A program made the position numbers and the translations under genes. Below, one piece after another: positions 34,575 to 46,337 of a DNA stretch of 64,000 nt. The notes under the pieces are model-generated. The model was given only the letters and a program-made list of their open reading frames with translations, was not told the DNA's origin and ran no database searches. Each line of letters begins with the position of its first letter. The first letter of the stretch is position 1. Where the stretch lies: positions 7,747,690 through 7,811,689 of the forward strand of contig JABACO010000017.1 in the NCBI GenBank assembly GCA_013339895.1. The letters are read 5' to 3'. This DNA is from Ephydatia muelleri. Lineage: Eukaryota; Porifera; Demospongiae; Spongillida; Spongillidae.

Positions 34575-35196
34575 GCTAGTGTTAATGGCCTGTGTGTAAC
34601 AATAGATGTGTGTGCCCCTGCGTTGCTATTTTTGTGTGCCTCTGCTTTGCTAGTTGTGTGTGCCTCTGCTTTGCTAGTTGTGTGTGCCTCTGTATTGCTT
34701 CTTGCGCATCAGTGCAATTTGTGTGTCTCTGTATTGCTAGTTGTGTGTGCCTCTGTATTGCTAGTTGTGTGAGTCTCTGCATTGCTAGCTGTGTGGACCT
34801 GCATTGCTAATTGTGTGCGCCTATATATTTTGCTAGTTGTATGTACCTCTGCATTGCTAGTTGCGCCTCAGTGCTTTGGAAGATATGTGTCCTTTATTTG
34901 GTAGTGGTGTGTGCCTCTGCATTGCTAGTTGTGTGTACCTCTGCATTGCTAGTTGTTTGTGCCTCTGCATTGCTAGTTGTACCTCAGTGCTTTGAAAGAT
35001 GTGTGTCCTTTATTTTGGTTGTGATGTGTGCCTCTGCATTACTAGTTGTGTGTGTCTCTGAATTGCTAGCTGTGTGTGCCTCCATTGCAGTGCATTGCAA
35101 AGATGTGTCATTTCATTCACTAGTGGTGCATGATTTTGCATAGCCAGATGTGTGTGCCTCTGCATTGCTAGTTGCCTGTACCTCTGCATTAATAGT

Positions 35197-35275
<79 letters not shown>

Positions 35276-35480
35276 ATTGCTACTTGTGTTCAGTGCATTG
35301 CAAAGATATGTCTACTCTTTGGTGTGTGCCTTTGCATAGTCAGTTGTGTGTGCATCAACATTGCTAGTTGTGCTTCAGTATGTGTCCTTTCCTTTGGTAG
35401 TGGTATGTAGCATTGTCTGCATTACCAGTTCTTTTTACCTCTGCATTGCTAGTTGTTTGTGTCACTTGCAATGTAGAGCC
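34575..35480 (+). repeat. 24-bp minisatellite with internal (TG)n
   Basis: Degenerate units of TTGTGTGTGCCTCTGCATTG plus CTAG, with a pure (TG) run at 35202-35274. Cys-rich frames (CLCIASC) are products of the repeat. Confidence 0.92.
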
Positions 35481-36317
35481 ACACACCACCTAGTGAAGGA
35501 CATGCAACTTGCAATGCACTGAAGCACAAGTAGCATTGCAGAGACACAGGAAACATGTAGCATTGTCATTCAGAAGGTCAGACCAATGTTGTGCTAGCCT
35601 GTTTGTAGGGCATGCAGGGGTCATTCAAGCCTTGTATGGAGCATTCATAGCCTTTGTGTAGGTTAAACCCTCCAACTACTTGGCTGATTCTGGGTATAAC
35701 AACAACGTACCAATGCAGTGACACCAGAGCCACACACAACTACATTGTTTCTAGGGAAGCGTAACCTTATATTAAATAGGAAAAATACGGCGACCTTACT
35801 AAATATCATGCCAAATGTAGCGTACTAATAATCCCTCTTGGGCTAAGCTGAGAAAAATCTGGTGTGCTTGGTATTGAAGCACCCCATACATGTCTATGGG
35901 AGATATACGGGAATATTTGATGATTCGCAAACCGCGAATTAATTATTTGACGGCTGATTTCTGGATATGGATCTTCTCGTCGATAAAAAACTGCATTTCA
36001 TTTCTAAACGGCTTCTAAAGGGTGCCCAAAACATTGGAACGTGGTATTATTAAAATGTCCGCTTTGCATGCAGTAGCGATGATTGATATAATTAAGTACA
36101 AATCATAATCAGGTCGAGGGAGGTATGTTAAACTTCATTCAGTTTGAATTCATGTGCATGTACACATATACTGTGAACGTTAATGGAGTAATAATTTGTT
36201 ATGCGGTAGAAATATATGCCTGTTATTTTTGCGCTCTTAGCACTTGTCAGTCTTCATGTTCATCCTCCTCTGTTCCTCTGTACAGGGAAAATTCAACAAC
36301 AATAATTACATTTGACG
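35481..36317. other. gene-free stretch
   Basis: 3' flank of the minus-strand secreted repeat gene. No exon is supported. Confidence 0.45.
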
Positions 36318-37238
36318 TTAATTAATGACTAATACTTGTCTTACATTGGCTGTGAGTGCCGTCGCCTTTTTATTCTCAGCATCCACTGCTGAAGCCGCGA
36401 CCTTAGGCTCTACTGAGTCGTTAGAGTTTGTTCCTGACTCCAACGCGTCGTCTTGATCTGACTCTGAGCCATCTTCGGGCTCTTCGTTTGGTGCCAATCC
36501 TGGACGAGGATTCGGATTCCCAAAATTAGGAATTCCAAAATTGGGATTCCCAAAATTGGGATTCCCAAAATTGGGTACTCCAAGGTTTAGATTTGCAAAA
36601 TTAGGTATCCCAAGACTGGGATTTCCAAACCTTCCAAGATTGGGATTCCAGAAATTAGGTACTCCAAGGTTGTTCATCCAAGGATTGGGATTTCCAAAAT
36701 TAGGTACTCCAAGATTGGGATTCCCAAAATTAGGTATTCCGATGTTTATTCCAGGATTAGGATTTCCAAAATTAGGTACTCCAAGATTGTTCATCCAAGG
36801 ATTGGGATTTCCAAAATTAGGTATTCCAAGGTTGTTTATCCAAGGATTAGGATTTCCAAAATTAGGTACTCCAAGGTTGTTTATCCTTTGATTGGGTATC
36901 CAAAAATTACTCCCTAGATTCAACGTTTGGGGTGTGAAAAGAGGGCGATTCAGACCGCCGCCGGCAAATGCTGCTGGGTTCAAAGGCGCTTGCGCATTAA
37001 TATGTGAAAGTTGACCATTCCGATTCCCGCCCTCCGAATTTGTGTTTCCGGAAGCGGAAGGCGGGGCTCTCGCGACTCGTGTGAACGGTTGTGCGATTTC
37101 GGGCTTGTCATCTACGTATCCTGCGGGGGGGTCTTCAGACTTCATCCCATTGGTCCGCTCAACTGCTTCTTTGACTACTCCTTTCATAGGCACTGCAGTG
37201 ATTGACGAAACAAGAACAATCAATACGTAAAGTTGCAT
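36318..37238 (-). CDS. Secreted Asn/Pro/Gly-rich repeat protein (VPNFGNPN)
   Basis: Single-exon gene, 306 residues from the ATG at 37238; an upstream ATG at 37322 lies before the TATA-like box and is not used here. The start MQLYVLIVLVSSITAVP is a clear signal peptide. Residues to about 95 are unstructured and hold a possible dibasic-type site (RVARAPP). The middle has about fourteen degenerate repeats around LGVPNFGNPNPWMNN. The C-terminal 60 residues are acidic (EEPEDGSESDQDD). Composition suggests an extracellular structural or matrix protein, but no family is recognised. A TATAAAAT lies about 38 bp upstream of the ATG. It shares upstream motifs with the YPAAAK genes at 54 and 56 kb, which suggests co-expression. 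Confidence 0.85.
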   Translation of the reverse strand: MQLYVLIVLVSSITAVPMKGVVKEAVERTNGMKSEDPPAGYVDDKPEIAQPFTRVARAPPSASGNTNSEGGNRNGQLSHINAQAPLNPAAFAGGGLNRPLFTPQTLNLGSNFWIPNQRINNLGVPNFGNPNPWINNLGIPNFGNPNPWMNNLGVPNFGNPNPGINIGIPNFGNPNLGVPNFGNPNPWMNNLGVPNFWNPNLGRFGNPSLGIPNFANLNLGVPNFGNPNFGNPNFGIPNFGNPNPRPGLAPNEEPEDGSESDQDDALESGTNSNDSVEPKVAASAVDAENKKATALTANVRQVLVIN

Positions 37239-37275
37239 TTTGTTAAATGATGTCCGAAACGAATAAATCCCTCGT

Positions 37276-37283
37276 ATTTTATA
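37276..37283 (-). promoter_or_regulatory. TATA-like box of the VPNFGNPN gene
   Basis: TATAAAAT on the minus strand, 38 bp before the ATG, predicting a very short 5' UTR. Confidence 0.7.
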
Positions 37284-37329
37284 CCCTCGCGTCACGTGAA
37301 AGCGGATTTGCAAAAGCCACATCTGTTGC

Positions 37330-37373
37330 CACTTGTTGTCCCGCCGAGTTGCACAATCAGTGAACAGTCAGCA
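37330..37373 (-). promoter_or_regulatory. Shared upstream module, copy A
   Basis: In gene direction: TGCTGACTGTTC (37362-37373), then GACAACAAGTGG (about 37330-37341). The same two words in the same order precede the minus-strand YPAAAK gene. Confidence 0.6.
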
Positions 37374-38812
37374 ATCATTTACAACTAAAATGCATTTCAT
37401 TAAAGGACAGTGAACTGACGGTCACATAACCGACAGTGTGCGGTCCGTGTGTCTCGGATAGAACCTCCAATTGTCTCGGTGCCGTAGCAACTCGAAGGCT
37501 CTAGTGTATGTGTTCACAGGCTTGTGCATTTGATAGTCGTGGCCTCTTGCAGATGTTTTCTACCCATATAAATGTACATTTCGCATCGCACAGTGCGTGT
37601 ACATGCATGAGGCATGCATGCATGCACGTACTCAATTACAGTAACTTATGCACGCGATTACTGTACACATGCACACTGCTTAGATGAATACAGTTATGGA
37701 CCCTAATCTGCACCCAGCCAAATGCAATAATGATTTTAGTTTCAAACGATCTATCACATATACATGTATAACTACTCTATCTTTGAATGTTAGCATGTCG
37801 GCACCTGCATGGTATATATAATTACAGTATGAAGGTCCTTTGACGAGTGTTGTCACGAATCGTATAGTGCCTGAATCACGCTTATTGTATCTCAGTTAAA
37901 AGGCTGCATGGGGTGCTTAAATTTATATTATTTTTTTAATAACTACATCGAATCATGATGGAACTTGTTCTATTGGATGGGAGGAGTATCTCCGTAGGGC
38001 GGAGAGATTCGCATCTATGGATTCCGAAACCTTTTCATGCATTATGAGGTACGATAAACCATGTCGTGGCCGGATGGGTTGACAAGGCATAGTGGGCCCC
38101 GGCCATACAAAGCGCTATCAAAAATAACTGGATGCGTCACAAGTCAATTAACCTTAGCTGCCTTATATTGAACGGCACTATAGCACAGGGAGCATTTTAT
38201 TGTGGGTGCGCCTGCTGAACGGGCGCAAACACTGAAATGTCGTAACGTAAACATGCATTTTCATGTTTCAGTATGCGTGCACACCAGCGACATTTCTTTG
38301 ACCAATATGAAGGACGGGAAAAGACATGGAGGGAAAGTGAAGAAAGAAACAAGTGAACGAAAAGTTAAATGAAGCATGCAGTTTACCAGAAACAACATTC
38401 AGGGCCCAGTATTGTACCATGCATGCTCTATACGGTGTTCGTATCTACGGCCTGCACGTGGATCACATGAAAATAAAGCAGTGTCTTCATAGCGCGGGAA
38501 GTTTATGATGTATGGATTCCGAAAATTTTTCATGCATTATGAAGATTACAATGTTCCTACTGACAATTTCTCCCTTGCAACAGCACACGCACACGTTTTG
38601 GGACTGGCAAGCGTAATCAGTGCCCTACATAGCGCGTGCTAAAACATGTCCTATATAGCTTCTTTCACCGACACTTCCCTCAAATCCCTACTCCATGATG
38701 ATGCTCATGCATCAGGTGTTCTGTACGATGATTATATATGGAATAGCCCCCCATGCAATATGTTTATTCCGAACCGATCAAATACCGGTCTCGGCGAAGC
38801 TCATACTTTATA
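37374..38812. other. gene-free stretch with a direct repeat
   Basis: TATGGATTCCGAAA followed by a TTTTCATGCATTATGA word occurs near 38017-38045 and again near 38512-38540. No exon is supported. Confidence 0.5.
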
Positions 38813-38884
38813 TGCCAACATAGTTCCACGTGTTCATAACGACCCGGTCAGATCGTTATGAACAAGTGGAACTATATGTTGGCA
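38813..38884. repeat. 30-bp near-perfect hairpin
   Basis: Arm 38813-38842 (TGCCAACATAGTTCCACGTG and 10 more bases) pairs with 38853-38884 with one mismatch and a 2-nt bulge, across a 10-nt loop (CCCGGTCAGA). It could be a small-RNA precursor or a tiny foldback element. Confidence 0.85.
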
Positions 38885-39675
38885 GATATATTTTCAGACT
38901 ACAGTATGCACTGACGTACGTCGAGAAACTTTATCCAGAGGGTGTTGTGGAAGAAATTTGTAAAAACGGTTGCATCGACAGATAAAACGTTTCGATTTAA
39001 AGAAACATTCAAGCTTTTGAATCTCCCAGAGCTCAATCTGTGATACTTTAGCCATTGCATGGATGAAGAGCACGAGGATACATACATATCGTTAAAATGC
39101 TTTTTTAGCAACAATTGTCTACATGCATGCCTGTTTATTTTTGTTTGACTATAGAAATTGGACGACATCGGATACTATGTAGTCTAAAGGGAGTGGCGTG
39201 CCATGCAGAAAGCAATTCTGGATCGATGTGTATGATCTGTTCGTTTCCGTAATATTTTTGGCGATTGGACCTCATCCTATACAACGGGTCAACTTATTGA
39301 CCAGTCCTAGAACCCATGCATTACGAATAGATTTAGTCCACTGAACATATATATTATGTGCAGCAGACCTCAGTGTTTGAACGGCCATGCATGGATGATG
39401 TATACATAATGTTTACACGAACTTAATTAGCAGCAGGCGAAAGGTTTGAAACAAGGACTCAAATCGGGTCATCTCCACTACGGACACATTTATGCGGTCT
39501 TTCCCTGCGTCAAATTGTAGCGGTGTATATTTGATATTTCATGCACAAGTGTATACAGATTCTCAAATACAATGCTCATCCGCATACTTCGGCTCATCCG
39601 TATATTTCGGCGTCTTACATTTGTCACCACGTTGATAGTCAATTGAAGTAGAAAGAAAAAAGAAAACAGATTGAA
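38885..39675. other. gene-free stretch
   Basis: No supported exon or strong repeat. Confidence 0.45.
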
Positions 39676-39767
39676 GCTGACTGTTCCTGTTGGTGTGTAA
39701 ATATTTACTTAAGGGTGCAACATGGTGGATAACAAATGAAAACGTGTTATGGTTTCTGGGAAACGAT
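39676..39767 (+). promoter_or_regulatory. Orphan copy of the shared upstream module
   Basis: GCTGACTGTTCCTGTTG (39676-39692) is followed 50 bp later by AACGTGTTATGGTTTCTGGG (39741-39760) and AAACGATT. The same words lie in the same order upstream of the YPAAAK gene at 56630. No repeat-protein gene follows; the sequence turns into GC-run repeat. Confidence 0.6.
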
Positions 39768-39789
39768 TGCGTGCGTGCCGGGGTCGGAG

Positions 39790-39855
39790 CAAATTTTGTC
39801 CCCCCGTAGAACTCTGTCCCCCACGGACGGAATCCGCTAGCAGATATTGTCCCCG

Positions 39856-39886
<31 letters not shown>

Positions 39887-39890
39887 GGGT
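39790..39890 (+). repeat. GC-run repeat with poly(C)
   Basis: TTTTGTCCCCCCGTAGAACT ... GGAATCCGCTAGCAGATA, then 28 C at 39859-39886. Similar wording (GACAGAATCCGCTAGCAGAA) recurs at 46050-46075. Confidence 0.7.
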
Positions 39891-40319
39891 TTGGTATAGG
39901 TGATACTCCGCTTTCCAAATACTATAATACTGTCCCTCTGCCCTTTTAAGCTAGTCTCTTGTACATTTACCCATCCCTGATAAAGACAAGTGGGGTGAAG
40001 GAGCCATGGTCGATTTCACGTATATGTTGGTCGGTCATACTATCTCTGGTCATTAGAGTTTCGGTGTTGTGATGAATTACTGATTAATTCAATTAATGGT
40101 TTCAAAACATTTTTATCGTGTAACACACAATTATTGAAAACTCGTTGAAGGTGGCATTTGTGAGAACTCATGACACGGTAGCGTTTTATGTATGTAGTGT
40201 TCAGCAGCCACATCATAAGCAACTCTATAGTGCCTTGATATTGTGGTGATCATTGCCTGAGTAAGAACACATATGCTTCACACAAAAACAATCATTTGCT
40301 CAAATATGTACCTCAGGAA
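39891..40319. other. gene-free stretch
   Basis: No supported exon. Confidence 0.4.
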
Positions 40320-40329
40320 GTAGGTTAAG

Positions 40330-41125
40330 AAAACTGCAAAAAATATGGAGAATACTTTGTGGAAGCTTGGCGAGATGCCCTGTAGCCCATGAGAACTGTT
40401 TCAATTTTGACATCCCAGTTTTTCTGATCTTCATCCACCATCTTTGCTAGGCACCGACACAGAGTTTGATTAAAATGTTCTGTAAGACCATTAGTCCCAT
40501 TAGTCTAAGAAACAGAAATGGTATTTTTAAAAGGATATCCACATCAATAATTACATAAAATAAATACCTATGGGTGGTAGGCACTAGAGAGTCTGTGCTC
40601 AGCCTTGGTAATCAAATAGAGCTGTCTTGTTATTTCATTAACAAACTCCATGTTACCTACATTTTAGGCATTGAATGATTTGCTGTTTATGCATAGCAGT
40701 TTAATTTTATCTTACCGAGTACATGAATTTAGCCACACTGACTGCAGTTTTGTCTGGAAGAGCTGTGGCTTCTGCCCACTTTGAGAAATAATCGGTCAAG
40801 GTGATGATGCATTTATTGCTGAGTGATGTTTCTGGAAGTGGACCAATTAAATCTATTCCCACTTGGTGCCAAATTTGAGCTTTTACAGGAATAGGATGTA
40901 ACACTCCAGCTGAAGTGTCAGGTTTTTTGTTGTTTCTTTGACAATGGTCACATGAGCTCACCTGCATGGCAAAAATGCATGTATAATTATACTATATAGT
41001 CTTAATCATATGTTTACATGTCACAATCTTACGTATGATATAACATCTGTATATAGCCCAGGCCAGTAGTACTTCGATGCTTAGTGGCATTTGTCCTATA
41101 TTAACTCCGAAGTGACCGTCATGTG
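40330..41125 (-). pseudogene. Intron-bearing Gypsy-like integrase
   Basis: On the minus strand: a zinc-binding part (DGHFG near 41115, YYWPGLYTDVISY near 41040-41080), an intron, then CDHCQRNNKKP and core GIDLIGPLPETS...LTDYFSKWAEATALPDKTA (40711-40967). A 59-bp intron (GTAAGA...TGTAG, about 40652-40710) leads to FVNEITRQLYLI...AEHRLSSAYHP, and a 70-bp intron leads to TNGLTEHFNQTLCRCLAKMV and YRASRQASTKYSP. HHCC and DDE-type blocks are thus in order. Damage: TAG where the motif HPQTNG has glutamine, and frame trouble in the zinc part. No reverse transcriptase lies next to it. Introns inside the integrase fit a Ginger-type DNA transposon or an exapted host gene better than a Gypsy retrotransposon. 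Confidence 0.65.
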
Positions 41126-41899
41126 TTAAGGAGACAATTCCTTATCTACACTCTCTACAACTAGCCGAGTAGTACCTTGACATCCATCGTCTACGCGCGT
41201 TGTACGCATGAGGAAAGAGAAACTGATGTGACATACTTGCAATTGCAAAACGTCGTTTTGATTCTCACCTTTACCCGTGTAGTATAACTCCGCGAAAAAA
41301 TTGGCCATTTGACCCTCTTTCATAACGCTTGTTTGTCCGATTTCGAAAAGGAAGAGGGATACACGCCTTGTAGAAGATACTTGTGTATCTCTTTAAAAGT
41401 AAACCGCCCGTCTTTGTATCCATCGTCACTCGCCGTATGTGCATGTGCTTTCTAGATCTGGTAATTTATAATTTTTTTAAGGGTCCCGCAAGGGTCCCCC
41501 AGTTCTACGTAGAATTGGGGACGGGGGGTCCCCAATTTTATGGGGTCCCCAATTCTACCTGACACCGTCGATAGCTGTACCACACAAAAGGAAAAGGAAG
41601 AAAGAACATGGAAATTGTTCGAGTTCCTATAGAGGAGATCGAAGAAAAGGAACGAATCATTCATTCGTGCCAGTCGTTCTAATAAAGTGAGAATGATCAG
41701 CTAGGCTGCAGTGCATGGGAATCCACTTATCGGGACTAGGTTATCGACGTTCACACGAATGAGTGGTTCGATTACTAACGGTTTATGCGCGTGTAGTTTT
41801 TGCATTAGTCTGCACGCAAGCTGTTAGATCTGCATACCATACCTATACAGCCTAGGTGTTTGGCATCAAGTAAGTTGTAATTATTCTATCAGATTCTGT
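41126..41899. other. gene-free stretch with GC-run repeat
   Basis: 41480-41565 holds repeated GGGGTCCCCAATTCTAC on both strands, related in style to 39790-39890 and 58160-58330. No exon is supported. Confidence 0.5.
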
Positions 41900-42110
41900 G
41901 TGGATTTAGTTTGGAGTAGACCTGATCAGTCCTCTGCCAAAAACTGAGCGAGGCTATCGTACAACATCACCTTTGTTGATTACTTTTCTAATTGGCCTGA
42001 TGCTAAGCCTATCATCAAACACTGCAACGATCCCTAATCAAACTTTCTAATGACATGCAAGCAAAATGATTGGGACGAACTTTTAGACTCTGTATGATGT
42101 TAATAAAATC
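41900..42110 (+). pseudogene. Integrase fragment, opposite strand
   Basis: Across several frames it reads PLPKTERGYR, TFVDYFSNWPDAKPII and later WDELLDSV, the core and C-terminal part of a Gypsy-type integrase with an internal deletion and at least two frameshifts. It is not a copy of the minus-strand integrase (different residues). Confidence 0.6.
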
Positions 42111-42224
42111 CTTCTTTTCTGAAACAGAAAAGCAGTCCTTGCAATCCCGAAGAATATAAATGTATTATACGAATACAAAGTATGTACGTATGTAGATGTG
42201 TACACAAAGGATGAAGTGAATGCA

Positions 42225-45181
42225 TTAAACAGACAATGATGGAACCCTGGCTTCCGCAACAGCTAGATCAATCACACTGAATCTGAAAGCTCGCCCCTGT
42301 GATGACCGTGCACCTCTTAAGCACATTATGGAACAGCGCAGGAGAGAGAAGCTAAGGCAACAACTTATCCAGGCAATAGTTGTGTCATAATGTCGCTCTT
42401 GCTGGTAGATAGAAGAGAGGCAAGTCTCTTGTTTGTTACAGAGGCACACATCCCCATTCCTCCTGATGTGGAAAAGAAACTAGTAGAGTGAAGGAGCCAT
42501 GCTCTATTTCTCATACATGCTGGTCATAAGATCTCTGTGCTTTTGACGTTCATGAAGACGGTATGCTGATGGCAACTGCATTTTCCGATAGGAGGGAACA
42601 TTTGAGGGGAAAACGCATACATCAAACAATGCCCACTGATGATGATCACCCCAAAAACCTTGTGCATTGACATCAAGATGAGATGATTCTTCTAAATTTG
42701 AACTGAGAGTCGTGTGATAGCAGTTCTCCAATTAAAGCTTGCATTGGTGGTTCTATACACACACTGGAACAAACCTTGGTCAATAGGTTAGCTGTAAAAT
42801 CCCTCAGATGTTGTGGCGCACGGATGGAAAACCACCTCTCAGGGAGGTGAGTGCATGATCAGTATTGAAAGAATTGCCACAGACGCAGTGGCTTGGTAGG
42901 TGTGGTGGTTGCCAATTGTAGTGAAGACACACGGCATCATGGAAAGCACCCTTGTGGAGTGCAAAACCATGATCACTGATTGGCAGGACTGAAAGCCTAG
43001 ATGATGCACCTTTTTCACTATTGAGTTCCATAGATCTCACATGGGTAGGAGGCAGGATAGCTTTGAGTCACACCAGTTAGATGAACGTAATGGCTTTCTC
43101 AGTGAATGGACTGTTGTCTTGGCCTGTATTTGATCAACAAATTAAGGTGGAGTGAGGAATGTCCATGCACTGTAACAATATACAAGAGACAAGAGGGGCC
43201 GTGATTTTTATAGATGAGGAATACAAAAGAAGCTGATGCAGTGAGGTTAGGTATAGGGCAAGACCACCAAGTCGTGCTGGAAGAGTGAAAAGGTCCCTTT
43301 CAATATCACTGATACTGTCATGTCCTGAAATGAAATGGAGCCTGATTGCATCCCAAATGGCTGGAGGAGTGAAGATATGTCCGGTATGGTGCGAACGAAG
43401 AGCGTCCATAGCCCAGACACACCATGAACAAAAGCAGAGTAGGCAGCATGAGGTTGAGTCTTGGCAACCAAGGATAAGTTGAAAATGGTAGAGGTCCAGA
43501 CTTTCGCTTTCTCACTGATGTAACTCTCTAGAAAAGATTGATTCCCTAGTGCCGTACCAAGATGGCGCTTCCCTTCAGATGTTATACCAATTCCAGAAAA
43601 TAGTTCTGCTGCATCGCAATCATGTTGTGGTTTTACAATCTACCATGTTTCCCAGTGTTGACAAAGTATCCAAAGGAGGGACCAGAGGATGACAACATGG
43701 TCCACCAGGTCTTAAGATTCAGTAATGTGCCACCTGCAGTAGCATCGTCGGCATACCAAACCTGCATAGTATTTGTGCTCTGCAATTTCTTGATCAAGGG
43801 AACAGTTGCAATAGCATGTATGGCCATGGCTCTCTGGGTTGTTCCTTCCTGAGAGAAAAGAGTCCCCATCTATAAAGAGAGAGGCATTCTCTCTGTACGT
43901 GTTTGTAAGTATTGTGGCAAGTGATGGACACAATTGGTGGATATTCAAAAGAGCAACTTTACGGTTGAGAGAGTTGAATGCATTGTCAGCATCAACAAGC
44001 AGGACAGCCTCAGTCATTGCATCATGAAAGATACGACACATTGAATGTATGGCAGCTTCGCATCCAGTTTCATGTCCAGAACAAAGCTGGAGAGAACGAG
44101 CAGCCTCTAATACATCAGACTTGATGACATAAAGAACTGCCTTGCTAATAATTCTTCTGACTATCTCACCAACACCAATGGGGCGCACTCCTGGACATTA
44201 ATCAAGGCCAATAAGACGGTTGGCAGTGAGTGCTGCAACACCTTGAGGGTCAACATAAGTTGTGCATATCTTTTGTGCAACCAAGTTGAGGCTATTGCAA
44301 AGGTCGGTGGAGGCACGCTGAAAGGATGTGCACAAGTGTCTCCAACCAAGAGCATCAAGACCGGAAGGACCAGCTCATCCATTTGTGTGTAGAGCAGCTG
44401 TCCGGATTGAAGCCTCATCTAAGGTCAAAATGACATTATGACTTGGCAGTTTGGGAGTAGGAGATGATATAACAGCTGATGGATGAATAGGTTGACCAAT
44501 ACGGTACTTGCTTATGAGCTCACCATGCACAGTCAGACCAGTTGGTAACCTAGCATTTATGGGCAGCATGCTGCCTTTGGAGTCTAACTCATTGTGCAGC
44601 AACTGCAATGCTGCTTTAACCTTCTCCTGAAACATGAATTTGGTGAAGAGACGACTGATTTTGTTATGGTAGGTAGTTGTTTTGAAACCTGCCCTCTGAA
44701 ATCGATGTTGGAGAACTTGTCCTTCAAGAATAAGATCACTTATGTCACAAAGGCACCACATTTCAAGACGTCTCTGCAGGCACTCAACATTTTGAAGTAG
44801 GGTGTGGTTTCTGAAGGAGGAGTGGAGAAACAATCATTGCAGCCTTTAACGCAATTGATTCAAGTGTCGCACCCTAGCGATTAGGCACAAAATAGTCTGG
44901 AGAGTTCTTGCATGGGTGCCTAATGGGGGGAGAAATTGTTTCCAATGAACAACTTCGGTATAAGCCACAGTTACAGAATGGATGAAATCAACACTGTCAA
45001 CAGTATCACTCCAAAAAAAGTTAGGAAAAGATGAAACAACGAAAGGTGGAAGGGCAGAAAAAATCGAGGGTGGAATTGTAGACTGACACAAGAGCGCAAT
45101 CTTGGGAAAGGTGTGTATCGATTGAACAATCCTGGAACAGGGAAAAAGTGTTTTAGAGTTTGCAGACTGAAGGAATTCCAT
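42225..45181 (-). pseudogene. R2-type non-LTR retrotransposon relic 1
   Basis: A nearly full-length open frame on the minus strand broken into pieces. From the N-terminal side: VVHWKQFLP near 44940; LQRRLEMW and KVKAALQLL (44375-44833); reverse transcriptase [24 protein letters not shown] and YADDATAGG (43712-44188, with 43633-43869 in another frame); thumb region; then the C-terminal zinc motif CVCGNSFNTDHAL..L followed by GGFPSVRHN (about 42815-42890), FWGDHHQWALFDVCVF, and WISCCLSFSLLRCSIMCLRG. A CCHC-like cluster followed by RHN and an acidic strand is the restriction-like endonuclease of R2/NeSL/Hero elements. At least five frameshifts make it inactive. No 5' or 3' end was defined. Confidence 0.78.
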
Positions 45182-46301
45182 CCAAGAAAGGTGTGAGTTT
45201 CAAATTTTAGATGTTGCTGTATGGGATCGTTTGTCCTCTACACATTTGCTTCTTACGCACTGAGAATTAAAAGTGTTCCAAAGGCGGCCAAGTCCACCAA
45301 TCCCTTATTTAGCCGTTCCACTACAGTCCATTCCACCAGCCTCTCCACTACAGCTGAGTCCAACAGTCACTCAACAGTCCACCCCATTTGTTTCTCCACT
45401 AAGGTTCAGTTTATGCATGGTTTGTATAAGCGTTAGGGTCTTGCACATTTAATTTCATTCATGTTCTGTCAGTGGCCTTGCATATGGAAAAATGTGAACA
45501 GATGCCCCATGATCGAGAAGATTGCTTCAAAGGGAGTAACTTAACTAGCCACTAACAGAGCTGAGCGAGCTAGTAACCAATTTAATAAACCAACAGAAGA
45601 AAAAAGGTGGTTAAGTTGCTTGCTCATGTACGTAACCACGTTTCCGTATCCATCGATGCTACACTGCGCTAATTGGATCTTAGTCCTGGTGTCAAATGCC
45701 TGTAAGACTTACTATATTTAGATTTTTTACATTATTAAAATAATAGAACTGCATGATCTCTTATTCTAGGGGCCCACAAAATCACAATCTAAACTACTTT
45801 AAGAATTATGAGATACTGCATGAATAGATTAATTAGTTGAGAAAAAGTTGATTTGCATTCGCGCATTTCTGGATATGGTATAAGACCAATATAATGTAGA
45901 CAGTCTGCTCTAGGATCAAATTAGGCAGAGCCTGTTATAGTCCGTCGGACCAAACAGGCTGCCTACAAGCGCGCCAATAAACACAAAGGCTATGGGGACA
46001 TATTCTGCGAGGAGGGACAAAATCAACTAGCGAATAGACTAAGTGTCCTCCGGACAGAATCCGCTAGCAGAACGTGTTCCCCAGGACAGAATCAGCTCGC
46101 GGATACTATACGGGCATTTGCGGCATTTTATCCTACCTGGCTGGGATGAATTAACACACTGCAGGCCTATAGGGATGAAATATCAATAATTATATCAAGG
46201 TGCCTTTACGGGTCAATGGTCTTCCGGTTATCCAACGTTGTTTAAGAAGTAGGTGGGTCAGTGCCACCAAGTACTGGGCGTTACAACGGAGGTTTACTGA
46301 C
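45182..46301. other. gene-free stretch
   Basis: Contains short CCACTACAGTCCATTCCACC-type repeats (45300-45390) and a GGACAGAATCCGCTAGCAGA word (46050-46070) shared with 39.8 kb. No exon is supported. Confidence 0.45.
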
Positions 46302-46337
46302 CCAGAGATAATATACTACTATAATTATTATCTCTGG
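46302..46337. repeat. 12-bp perfect hairpin
   Basis: CCAGAGATAATA pairs with TATTATCTCTGG across 12 nt. Confidence 0.8.

Noticed and set aside
34575..35410. Cys-rich protein (CLCIASC repeats)
   Set aside because: Translation of a TG-rich minisatellite; overlapping frames are open on both strands.
36541..36891. Antisense frame (GFPKLGTPRL repeats)
   Set aside because: Shadow of the VPNFGNPN gene; no signal peptide or upstream elements in that direction.
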